Shown: in pieces, positions 51,404 to 59,326 of the stretch
Numbering within the stretch: position 1 is the stretch's first letter
How the letters are laid out: each line of letters opens with the position of its first letter
The notes under the pieces: generated by a model
Database searches by the model: none
Seen by the model: only the letters and a program-made list of their open reading frames with translations
Told to the model about the DNA's origin: nothing
Program-made: the position numbers and the translations under genes
Origin: Teichococcus rhizosphaerae
GTDB lineage: Bacteria; Pseudomonadota; Alphaproteobacteria; Acetobacterales; Acetobacteraceae
NCBI RefSeq assembly: GCF_002631185.1
Contig: NZ_PDNU01000010.1
Location: forward strand, 1 to 64,000
Reading direction: 5' to 3'
DNA length: 64,000 nt

Positions 51404-52345
51404 ATGCCCCTTCCCGCCGCCTTCGAGGGCCGCCTGGCCCTGCCGGCCGTGGCCGCGCCAATGTTCCTGGTCTCGGGGCCGGACATGGTGGTGGAGACCT
51501 GCCGCGCCGGTGTGGTGGGAACCTTTCCCTCGCTGAACCAGCGCAGCAACGAGGGCTACGCCGCCTGGCTGGAGGAGATCGGCGGGCGGCTGGCGCAGGC
51601 GCCGGGCGCGGCACCCTTCGGCGTCAACCTCATCGTCCACCGCAGCAACAAGCGGCTGGACGCCGACCTCCGCACCACGGTCGCGCACAAGGTGCCGCTG
51701 GTCATCACCTCGCTCGGCGCGGTGGCCGAGGTGGTGCGGGCGGTGCATGGCTATGGCGGGCTGGTGTTCCACGACGTCACCAACATCCGCCACGCCGAGA
51801 AGGCGGTGGAGGCGGGGGTGGACGGGCTGATCGCCGTCTGCAACGGCGCGGGCGGCCATGCCGGCACGCTGAACCCCTTCGCCTTCCTGTCCGAGCTGCG
51901 CGCCATGTTCAGCGGCACGCTGCTGCTGGGCGGCTCGATCAACACGGGGCGGCAGGTGGCGGCGGCGCGGCTGATGGGGGCGGACCTCGCCTATATCGGC
52001 ACGCGCTTCGTGGCGGTGCAGGAAAGCATGGCGCCGCCCGAATACCGCCGCATGATCCTGGAGGCGCGCGCCCGGGACATCGTCTACACGGCGGCCATCA
52101 GCGGCGTGAAGGCGAACTTCCTGCGCGCCAGCATCGCCGCCGCCGGGCTCGACCCGGACGCGCTGGACGAGGCCACGCCGCTCAACGTTTCCGACCATGA
52201 GAGCCGGCCCTGGAAGAACATCTGGTCGGCCGGCCACGGCGTCGGCGGCATCGAGGACGTGCCGGGCGTCGCCGCGCTCTGCCAGCGCCTCGCCGCCGAA
52301 TACCGCGCCGTGGCGCCCGCCGGCCTCGCCATGGCCGCCGAGTAG
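51404..52345 (+). CDS. nitronate monooxygenase-family flavoprotein
   Basis: A 313-residue FMN TIM-barrel protein of the NAD(P)H-dependent flavin oxidoreductase/nitronate monooxygenase family. Landmarks: LPAVAAPMFLVSGPDMV, FGVNLIVHRSNKR, VFHDVTNIRHAEKAVEAGVD, AVCNGAGGHAG and LAYIGTRFVAVQES. In this branch the enzyme may act as an enoyl-CoA-type reductase or nitroalkane oxidase. GGAGGAG lies 7 bases before the ATG. It heads a group with Bug, CoA-transferase and GGT-like genes. Confidence 0.92.
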   Translation: MPLPAAFEGRLALPAVAAPMFLVSGPDMVVETCRAGVVGTFPSLNQRSNEGYAAWLEEIGGRLAQAPGAAPFGVNLIVHRSNKRLDADLRTTVAHKVPLVITSLGAVAEVVRAVHGYGGLVFHDVTNIRHAEKAVEAGVDGLIAVCNGAGGHAGTLNPFAFLSELRAMFSGTLLLGGSINTGRQVAAARLMGADLAYIGTRFVAVQESMAPPEYRRMILEARARDIVYTAAISGVKANFLRASIAAAGLDPDALDEATPLNVSDHESRPWKNIWSAGHGVGGIEDVPGVAALCQRLAAEYRAVAPAGLAMAAE

Positions 52346-52427
52346 CGCGCCCAGGGCCGTCCGCCTGGGCCGGACCGGGCCACCCAAGAGCCCGCCGCCC
52401 CCTTGCCGTTCCAAGGGAGGAACATCC

Positions 52428-53432
52428 ATGCCCCTCGTCCCGCCCACACGCCTGCCCACACGCCTGCCCGTCCTGGCGCGCCGCGCCCTGCTGGGCATGG
52501 CGGCGGGCCTCGCCATGCCCGGCCTGGCCCGCGCCCAGGGAAGCTTTCCGAGCCGTCCCGTCTCCATCATCGTCCCCTTCACCGCGGGCGGCACCACGGA
52601 CCAGCAGATGCGCGCCCTGGCCGATGGCGGCGCGCGCCGCCTGGGCCAGCCCGTGGTGATCGAGAACCGCCCCGGCGGCGGCGGCACGCTGGGCGTGGCG
52701 GCCACGGCCAAGGCGCGGCCCGACGGCTACACCCTGGCGCAGATGATCACCCCCGCCATGCGGCTGGCCATGCTCCAGTCCATGTCCTACGACGTGCTGC
52801 GGGACTTCTCGCCCGTCATCCACCTGACCGGCTACTTCTTCGGCCTCGCCGTGCGCGCCGACGCGCCCTGGGAGAGCTGGCAGGACTTCGTGAAGGCCGC
52901 GCGGGCGAGGCCGGGGCAGGTCAGCGTCGGCAACAGCGGCGCCAACGGCACGCTGCATCTCGGCATGCTGGAGCTCGGGCTGCGCGAGGACGTGCAGTTC
53001 AACCACGTGCCCTATCGCGGCGAGGCGGAGACGGTGACGGCGCTGCTCGGCGGCCATGTGAACGCCGTGGCCAACAGCGCCGGGCTGGGGGAGCTGGTGG
53101 ACAACGGCCAGGCGCGCTGGCTGAACGTCTGGACCGCCGCGCGCTCCCGCCGCTGGCCCGACGTGCCGACGCTGGTGGAGCTGGGCTATGAAGGCATGGT
53201 GATCACCTCGCCCTATGGCCTGGTGGGCCCCGCCGGGATGGACCCCGCCGTGGTGGGCAAGCTGCACGACGCCTTCCGCGCCGCCATGGACGATCCCGCC
53301 CACCGCGCCGTGCTGCAACGCGCCGACATGGAGGCGGAATATCTCGGCCCCGAGGACTATGCCGGCTTCCTGCGCGCGCAGGTGGAGCGCGAGCGCACCC
53401 TGCTGCGCCGGCTGAAGCTGCTGCCCTCGTGA
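52428..53432 (+). CDS. Bug/TctC-family substrate-binding protein
   Basis: A 334-residue periplasmic protein. The export signal (LARRALLGMAAGLAMPGLARA) is preceded by a short PTRLPTRLP repeat. FPSRPVSIIVPFTAGGTTD and QPVVIENRPGGGGTLG are Bug signatures. AAGGGAGG precedes the ATG by 7 bases. Its stop overlaps the GTG start of the CoA-transferase gene, so the ligand is probably a free acid destined for CoA transfer. Confidence 0.93.
   Translation: MPLVPPTRLPTRLPVLARRALLGMAAGLAMPGLARAQGSFPSRPVSIIVPFTAGGTTDQQMRALADGGARRLGQPVVIENRPGGGGTLGVAATAKARPDGYTLAQMITPAMRLAMLQSMSYDVLRDFSPVIHLTGYFFGLAVRADAPWESWQDFVKAARARPGQVSVGNSGANGTLHLGMLELGLREDVQFNHVPYRGEAETVTALLGGHVNAVANSAGLGELVDNGQARWLNVWTAARSRRWPDVPTLVELGYEGMVITSPYGLVGPAGMDPAVVGKLHDAFRAAMDDPAHRAVLQRADMEAEYLGPEDYAGFLRAQVERERTLLRRLKLLPS
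52443..52466 (+). repeat. perfect 12-bp tandem duplication before a signal peptide
   Basis: CCCACACGCCTG occurs twice in tandem (52443-52454, 52455-52466), encoding PTRLPTRL at the N-terminus of the Bug protein. Confidence 0.8.
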
Positions 53433-54541
53433 GCGGGGCGGAGAGGGGCGGCCCGCTCGCCGGGCTGCGGGTGGTGGAGATGGCGGGCATCGGCCCCGCG
53501 CCGCTGGCGGCGATGCTGCTGGCCGGGCTCGGCGCCGAGGTGGTGCGGCTGGACCGCCCCGCCCCGCCCGGCCGCGCCATGCCCATGGAGGCGCGGCACG
53601 ACGTGGTGGGGCGCGGCCGCCGCGCCGTGGCGCTGGACCTGAAGTCGCCCGAGGGGGTGGCGCAGGCCTTGGATCTGATCGGCGCCGCCGACCTGCTGAT
53701 CGAGGGCTTCCGCCCGGGCGTGATGGAGCGGCTGGGGCTCGGGCCCGAGCCCTGCCTCGCGCGCAACCCGCGCCTCGTCTATGGCCGCATGACGGGCTGG
53801 GGCCAGGACGGGCCGCTGGCGCGCAGCGCCGGGCACGACATCAACTATCTCGGCCTCACCGGCGTGCTGCACGCGATCGGCCGCCCCGGCGGGCGGCCCG
53901 TGCCGCCGCTCAACATGGTGGCCGATTATGGCGGCGGCACGATGATGCTGCTCTTCGGCCTGCTTTCCGCGCTGTGGGAGCGCGAGCGCTCAGGCCGGGG
54001 GCAGGTGGTGGACGCCGCCATGACCGATGGCGTGGCGGCGCTGGCCAGCGGCTTCTTCGGCCTGCGCGCCGCCGGCCACTGGTCGCTCGAGCGCGGCGCC
54101 AACCTGCTCGATGGCGGCGCCCCCTATTACGACACCTACGAGACGGCCGATGGCCGCTTCCTCGCCGTGGGCTGCCTGGAGCCCGCCTTCTTCGCCGAGA
54201 TGGCGCGCCGCACCGGCCTCGATCCGCGCTTCGTGGAAGGCCAGCGCGACCGCGCCCTGTGGCCGGAGATGCGGGCCGAGATGGCGCGCCTGTTCCGGGG
54301 GCGGAGCCGGGACGAGTGGGCGGCGCTGCTGGAAGGCACCGATGCCTGCGTCACCCCCGTGCTGGACTGGGACGAGGCGCCGGCGCACCCCCACAACGCC
54401 ACGCGCGGCACGATGGCGCGCGAGCACGGGGTGACGGTGCCGGCGCCCGCCCCCCGCTTCTCCCGCACGCCGGGCGCCGCGCCGGGCGAGGCGGAGGCCG
54501 CCACGGCCGAGGCGGTGCTGCGCGGCTGGCTGGGGGGCTGA
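53429..54541 (+). CDS. CaiB/BaiF-type CoA-transferase or acyl-CoA racemase
   Basis: A 370-residue family III CoA-transferase fold. It begins LAGLRVVEMAGIGPAPLAAM and has ADLLIEGFRPGVMERLGLGP, GHDINYLGLTGVLHAIG and VVDAAMTDGVAALAS, where family III enzymes carry the catalytic aspartate. GHDINYLxLTG is especially like alpha-methylacyl-CoA racemases, which use this His. It starts at a GTG overlapping the Bug stop. Transferase versus racemase cannot be settled by eye, although racemase is favoured. Confidence 0.9.
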   Translation: MSGAERGGPLAGLRVVEMAGIGPAPLAAMLLAGLGAEVVRLDRPAPPGRAMPMEARHDVVGRGRRAVALDLKSPEGVAQALDLIGAADLLIEGFRPGVMERLGLGPEPCLARNPRLVYGRMTGWGQDGPLARSAGHDINYLGLTGVLHAIGRPGGRPVPPLNMVADYGGGTMMLLFGLLSALWERERSGRGQVVDAAMTDGVAALASGFFGLRAAGHWSLERGANLLDGGAPYYDTYETADGRFLAVGCLEPAFFAEMARRTGLDPRFVEGQRDRALWPEMRAEMARLFRGRSRDEWAALLEGTDACVTPVLDWDEAPAHPHNATRGTMAREHGVTVPAPAPRFSRTPGAAPGEAEAATAEAVLRGWLGG

Positions 54542-54644
54542 GCCGGCCTTCGGCGGCGGGAGATTTCATTCCCCTTCCATGGCCCGGCCCTGGCCATGCC
54601 GCCCCCGATGCCGGAAAACCGTGCGCAGCGAGCAGGAGGATGCG

Positions 54645-56261
54645 ATGCGCGGAATGGTGGTGGCGGCCCAGCCGGAGGCCGCCGAGGCGGGGGTGGAGAT
54701 CCTGCGCCAGGGCGGCAACGCGGTGGATGCCGCCATCGCCTGCGCCTTCGCCCAGGGCGTGGTGGACCCGCAGATGTGCGGCATCGGCGGCTTCGGCGCC
54801 ATGCAGCTCTGCCTGCCCTCGCGCGGCGTGCACACGGTGCTGGAATTCTTCGCCCGCGCGCCCCTGGCGGCGACGGAGGAGATGTGGGCGGACCGCTTCA
54901 TCGGCCAGTCGCGCGACGGCTTCGTCTTCCTGCTCGACGACCGGCGCAACGACATCGGCTACGGCTCGGTCGGCACGCCGGGCAATGTGGCGGGCTACAC
55001 CACGGCGCTGGCGCGCTTCGGCACCATGGCCCTGCGCGACGTCATGGCGCCCGCCATCGCCCAGGCGCATCGCGGCGTCATGGTGCGGCCCTACATGCAC
55101 TACTACTGGGCGCTCGACCATGGCGGCGACGGGCAGGTGAACACGGCCGACAAGCTGCGCTTCAGCGAAACCGGCCGGCGGGTCTATTTCCACGCCGATG
55201 GCCGCATGAGGCGGCCCGGCGACATGCTCCGCAACCCGGACATGGCGCGCACTCTGGAGCGCATCGCCGAGGGCGGCGCGGAGGCCTTCTACACGGGCGA
55301 CATCGCGCGCGAGATGGCGGCCGACATGGCGGCGAATGGCGGCCTCGTCACGGCGGAGGACCTCGCCGCCTACCGGGTGCGGGAAAAGGCGCCGGTCTGG
55401 GGGCGCTACCGCGGGCTGCGCGTCGCCTCCAACCCGCCGCCGGCGGGGGGTGGCTCGCTGATCGAGCTGCTGCACGTCCTGGAGCATTTCGACCTCGCGG
55501 CCCTGCCGCATAACGGCCCGGAGCACCTGCGCATCCTGGCCGAGGCGATGAAGTGGATGACCATCGACAAGGACCGCCACATGGGCGACCCGGACTTCGT
55601 CGAAGTGCCGCTCGACCGCCTGCTCTCGGGCGGATACGCGGCGGAGCTGGCGGCGCGCATCCGGGCGGGCGAGGTGGCGCGGGTGCCGCGCGCCGGGGAG
55701 CCGGGGCCCAAGGACCCGCCGGACACCACGGTGGCCTGCGTCATCGACGGCGAGGGCAACGCCGTGTCGCTGACGCATACGCTGGGCATCCCGTCGGGCG
55801 TCATCACGCCGGGGCTCGGCTTCATGTACAATGGCTGCATGAGCGGCTTCGACCCGCGCCCCGGGCGCGCCGCCTCCATCGCGCCGGGCAAGAGCCGGGG
55901 CAGCGCCATGGCGCCCACCATCGTGTTCGAGGGGGAACGGCCCCGCATCGTCATCGGCGCGCCGGGCGGCACCTACATCGTGCCGGCCATCGCCCAGGCC
56001 CTGATGAACGTGATCGACTTCGGCATGAGCATGGCCGAGGCCGTGGCGGCGCCGCGCATCGTGGCGCTGAGCGACACCATCGACATCGCCAACCGCATCC
56101 CCCAGGGCATCGCGCGGGCGCTGGAGGGGATGGGCTACCCCGTGGCGCGCTCCTACCAGAGCCACGCCTTCGGCGCGCCGCACGGCCTGCGGGTGCTGCC
56201 GGACGGGCGGATCGAGGGCGGCGCCGACCCGCAGCGGGACGGCATGGCCCTGGCGGCCTGA
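54645..56261 (+). CDS. gamma-glutamyltransferase-family protein
   Basis: A 538-residue N-terminal-nucleophile hydrolase. The opening VAAQPEAAEAGVEILRQGGNAVDAAIA and GGFGAMQL fit the family. The self-cleavage site is in PPDTTVACV, making Thr361 the likely nucleophile and giving subunits of about 360 and 178 residues. The usual TTH is TTV here. No signal peptide is seen, so it may be cytosolic, unlike classic GGT. AGGAGGA lies 4 bases before the ATG. It ends the Bug/CoA-transferase group and may hydrolyse a gamma-glutamyl or other amide. Confidence 0.9.
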   Translation: MRGMVVAAQPEAAEAGVEILRQGGNAVDAAIACAFAQGVVDPQMCGIGGFGAMQLCLPSRGVHTVLEFFARAPLAATEEMWADRFIGQSRDGFVFLLDDRRNDIGYGSVGTPGNVAGYTTALARFGTMALRDVMAPAIAQAHRGVMVRPYMHYYWALDHGGDGQVNTADKLRFSETGRRVYFHADGRMRRPGDMLRNPDMARTLERIAEGGAEAFYTGDIAREMAADMAANGGLVTAEDLAAYRVREKAPVWGRYRGLRVASNPPPAGGGSLIELLHVLEHFDLAALPHNGPEHLRILAEAMKWMTIDKDRHMGDPDFVEVPLDRLLSGGYAAELAARIRAGEVARVPRAGEPGPKDPPDTTVACVIDGEGNAVSLTHTLGIPSGVITPGLGFMYNGCMSGFDPRPGRAASIAPGKSRGSAMAPTIVFEGERPRIVIGAPGGTYIVPAIAQALMNVIDFGMSMAEAVAAPRIVALSDTIDIANRIPQGIARALEGMGYPVARSYQSHAFGAPHGLRVLPDGRIEGGADPQRDGMALAA

Positions 56262-56317
56262 GGACGAGGGAGGGACCGGGCCTGCCGGCCGGACCCTTCG
56301 CCCGCCCGCAGAAAGCC

Positions 56318-56342
56318 GATAATTGATCTTATGGAAATTATC
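56318..56342. repeat. AT-rich inverted repeat between convergent genes
   Basis: GATAATT (56318-56324) and AATTATC (56336-56342) are perfect arms with an 11-base spacer. This is a rare AT-rich patch, in a gap between two genes that both end here, so a promoter role is unexpected. Confidence 0.5.
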
Positions 56343-56355
56343 CTGGCCGGCCAGG
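56342..56355. repeat. 14-bp palindrome beside the terminator hairpin
   Basis: CCTGGCCGGCCAGG is a perfect palindrome, touching the AT-rich inverted repeat on its left and lying 11 bases from the 14-bp hairpin on its right. Confidence 0.5.
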
Positions 56356-56366
56356 GGCGGCACCCA

Positions 56367-56405
56367 CCCTGGCGCGCCGGACTTCCCAGAGCCGGCGCGC
56401 CAGGG
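56367..56405. terminator. perfect 14-bp hairpin between convergent genes
   Basis: CCCTGGCGCGCCGG (56367-56380) pairs with CCGGCGCGCCAGGG (56392-56405) over an 11-base loop. It lies between the 3' ends of the GGT-like and phosphotriesterase-like genes and can serve both. Confidence 0.75.
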
Positions 56406-56438
56406 CACGGGAAGGACGGGGCCCTTCCCGCGGCCGCC

Positions 56439-57482
56439 TCAGACGAAGGTCAGCAGCCGCCGCGGGGTGCCCACCATGATGGCGTCGATCTCCGCCTCGC
56501 TGAAGCCGCGCCGGCGCATCAGCGGGATGACCTTCTTGTAGATATGCGCGTAGCCATGGCCGCCGAACTCGGTCATCTGCACGATGTGGCAGATGTCGTG
56601 GCTGATGACGACCTGGTCGCCATGCCCGCGGTCGATCACCTTGCGGATGTCGCGCAGCCGCCCGGCATCGTTGGGCAGGTCGATGTCCGGGTTGGGCTGG
56701 TAGTAGCAGCTTTCCTGCCCGAACAGGTCCCATTCCAGGATGACGCCGGCATCGGCCAGGCGGAACAGCCGGTCGTCGTCGAAGATGGTGCGGTCGATGT
56801 GGTCGATGATGGTGAGCGACAGATCCGCGCCGTGCTCGCGCAGGAACTCCACCAGCATCCACGGGTGGTCCTGGTGCCGGGCGGGATGGATGGTCAGCGC
56901 CGCGCCGGTTTCCTGCTGCGCCAGGCAGGCGGCGTGCAGCATCTTCTTCTCGAGGTCGGTCCAGGGCCACTGGCAGCCGATCTCGCCGAGCAGCCCGGCG
57001 CGCACATCCGTGCCCCAGGCGCCGAGCTGGATCTGGTCCGCCATCTCCCGCGCCAGCTCGTCCACGCTCCGGTGCTCGTTGGCCGGGTCCTGGTAGTCAT
57101 GGACGTAGTGGCCGCAGCCCATCACGATATGGGCGCCGCTGTCGCGCGCGGCCTGGGCCAGCCCCTCGGGATCGGGCATCAGCCCGCCGATGGTCAGCTC
57201 GACGATGGTGCGGCCGCCATGCTGCACCACCTCGGCCGCCGCGCGCGTGGCCACGCCGACATCGAGCTGCGTCGAGTTGCGGTAGTCCTTGACCGTGCGG
57301 GTCTGCAGGTCCCACCACTGGCCGAGGTCCAGCTCCTTCAGCGGCTCGCCGCGCGCGGGCGGCGGCGTGATGTTCCAGATCAGGTGCTCGTGCATCAGGG
57401 TCGAGCCCAGCCCGGCCGGGTCGATCAGACCCAGCACCGTCTGCGCCTTGCCCCGCATCTCGTCGCGCGTCAGCCTCGCCAT
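56439..57482 (-). CDS. phosphotriesterase-family hydrolase (PHP type)
   Basis: A 347-residue metal-dependent TIM barrel. Ligands: MHEHLIW (His31, His33), LTIHPARH (His199), IIDHIDRT (His228) and ISHDICH (Asp296). The position of the carboxylated lysine of true phosphotriesterase is a glutamate in GEIG (Glu167), as in phosphotriesterase-homology proteins. These usually hydrolyse lactones or amides rather than phosphotriesters. It is 40 bases behind the family-5 binding protein in the same operon, so the ligand may be its substrate or a precursor. Confidence 0.91.
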   Translation of the reverse strand: MARLTRDEMRGKAQTVLGLIDPAGLGSTLMHEHLIWNITPPPARGEPLKELDLGQWWDLQTRTVKDYRNSTQLDVGVATRAAAEVVQHGGRTIVELTIGGLMPDPEGLAQAARDSGAHIVMGCGHYVHDYQDPANEHRSVDELAREMADQIQLGAWGTDVRAGLLGEIGCQWPWTDLEKKMLHAACLAQQETGAALTIHPARHQDHPWMLVEFLREHGADLSLTIIDHIDRTIFDDDRLFRLADAGVILEWDLFGQESCYYQPNPDIDLPNDAGRLRDIRKVIDRGHGDQVVISHDICHIVQMTEFGGHGYAHIYKKVIPLMRRRGFSEAEIDAIMVGTPRRLLTFV

Positions 57483-57522
57483 GTCGTCCTGTCTCTCCTT
57501 GCTCGATGGGTTCCGCGCCGCC

Positions 57523-59112
57523 TCAGCCACGCCGGACGTTCCACGCATAGGGCGCGGTGCCGGTCAGGAAGCCGCTCAGGTCGGTGCGGTAGGCGGTCCG
57601 CATGAAGAACTGGCCCAGCGGAATGATCGGCGCCTGCTCGAAGGAGGCGCGCTGGATGCGCTCGGCGACGGCGGCGCGGGTGGCGTCGTCCGGCGCGTTG
57701 AGCCATTCCTCCGCCATCCGCTCCACGGCGGCGTTCTCGTACCAGCCGAACCAGCCCTTGTCCCCCTGGCCGCGCAGCACCGGGTTGATCGCCGGGGTGT
57801 AGATGGAGAGCGCGGGCCACCAGGTGTGGAAGATGCTCCACCCCCCCTGCTCCACCGGCGCGCGGCTGGCGCGGCGCTGCACCACCGAGCCCCAGTCGGT
57901 TTCCACCAGCTCCACATTCATGCCGAGGCGGCGCAGCAGGTCGGCCGTCACCAGCCCGAAGGGCGCCATGCTCGGCATGTCGGAAGGATTGAGGATGACG
58001 ACGCGCTCGCCCTTGTAGCCCGCCTCGCGCAGCATCGCCTTGACGCGGTCGAGGTCGCGCGGGCCTTGCAGCGGCTCGGAGCCGGCGTCGGTGCCGTAGG
58101 GCGTGCCGCAGGGCCACATGGAGGGGCAGCGGCGGAACAGCTCCGGGTCGTTCGCCGTCACCGCGCGCAGATAGTCCTCCTGCTCGGTGGTGTGGAGGAT
58201 GGCGTGGCGGATGGCCGGCTTGTCGAAGGGCGCGTGCAGGCAGTTGAAGCGCAGCGTCCCGATATAGCCCATCGGGTCGTTGACGGCGACCTTCACGCGG
58301 CGGTTCCGCTGCAGGAGCGGCGCGAGATCCGGATGCACCTGGTCCCACCAGTCGATCTCGCCGGCCTGCAACGCGCCGGCGGCGGTCGCCGCATCGGGCA
58401 TCACATGCCACTCGATGCGGTCGAAATGCGCCACCTTGCCGCCGCTGGTGCGCTGCGGCGCCTCCTGGCGCGGCACGTAGCCCTCGAAGCGCGCATAGGC
58501 GACGCGGCTGCCGGAAACATATTCGTCGGGCAGGAAGCGGTAGGGGCCGGAGCCCACCATCTCCGGCACCTGCTTGAACGGATCGGTGCGCGCCAGGCGC
58601 TCGGGCATCATGAAGGGGATGACGGCGGCGCTCTTGCCGAGCGCCTCCAGCATCAGCGGGAAGGGCCGGTGCAGGCGGATGCGGAGCGTGCGGTCATCCG
58701 CCACGCCCCATTCCGCCACGCGCGCGGCGAGGAACTGGCCGAAGGGGTCGCGCCGCGTCCAGCGCTCCAGGCTGGCGGCGCAGTCCCGCGCCAGCACGCG
58801 CTCGCCATCGTGCCAGCGCAGGCCCTCGCGCAGCCGCACCTCCCAGGTCAGGCCGTCCTGCGAGACGGTGTGGCCCTCGGCCATCTGCGGCCGCACGCGC
58901 AGCGCGTCGTCCAGGCCGTAGAGCGTGTCGAAGACGTTGTAGCCATGGTTGGTGGTGACGGCTGCGGTGGTCCAGAGCGGGTCCAGCGCCGTCAGGTTGG
59001 CCTGCGGCACGAAGCGCAGCACGCGCGCGGCGGAGCCCGCCGCGAGGGATGGCCGGGCCAGCCCGGCGGCGGCGATGCCGGCGGCGGCCCCGATGAATTG
59101 ACGACGATGCAT
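57523..59112 (-). CDS. ABC transporter substrate-binding protein, family 5
   Basis: A 529-residue periplasmic protein with an export signal (HRRQFIGAAAGIAAAGLA). It shares LRFVPQANLTALDPL, LREGLRWHDGERVLARDC, MMPERLARTDPFKQVPEMVGSG and the C-terminal APYAWNVRRG with its paralogues at 4425 and 14909. AGGAG lies 7 bases before the ATG. First gene of an operon with the phosphotriesterase-like hydrolase; no permease genes are present. Confidence 0.93.
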   Translation of the reverse strand: MHRRQFIGAAAGIAAAGLARPSLAAGSAARVLRFVPQANLTALDPLWTTAAVTTNHGYNVFDTLYGLDDALRVRPQMAEGHTVSQDGLTWEVRLREGLRWHDGERVLARDCAASLERWTRRDPFGQFLAARVAEWGVADDRTLRIRLHRPFPLMLEALGKSAAVIPFMMPERLARTDPFKQVPEMVGSGPYRFLPDEYVSGSRVAYARFEGYVPRQEAPQRTSGGKVAHFDRIEWHVMPDAATAAGALQAGEIDWWDQVHPDLAPLLQRNRRVKVAVNDPMGYIGTLRFNCLHAPFDKPAIRHAILHTTEQEDYLRAVTANDPELFRRCPSMWPCGTPYGTDAGSEPLQGPRDLDRVKAMLREAGYKGERVVILNPSDMPSMAPFGLVTADLLRRLGMNVELVETDWGSVVQRRASRAPVEQGGWSIFHTWWPALSIYTPAINPVLRGQGDKGWFGWYENAAVERMAEEWLNAPDDATRAAVAERIQRASFEQAPIIPLGQFFMRTAYRTDLSGFLTGTAPYAWNVRRG

Positions 59113-59326
59113 CCTTGCTCTCCTGGAGTTCCCAACACGGCCGCCATGCGCCCGGCGTTCCCCGGCATGTCGGACGGCGTTTTCCTGTCGTTCCGGCCTT
59201 TGCGGCCTTGTTCGTGCAAGCTCGTTCGTTCCGGGAGCCGCCGCGCGGGCGGCCATCGCCGGAGGCGGCTATTGCCAGGGCCAGCGCATCATCAGCCGGC
59301 CAGCGCCCCCAGCACCCACCTCCGCA

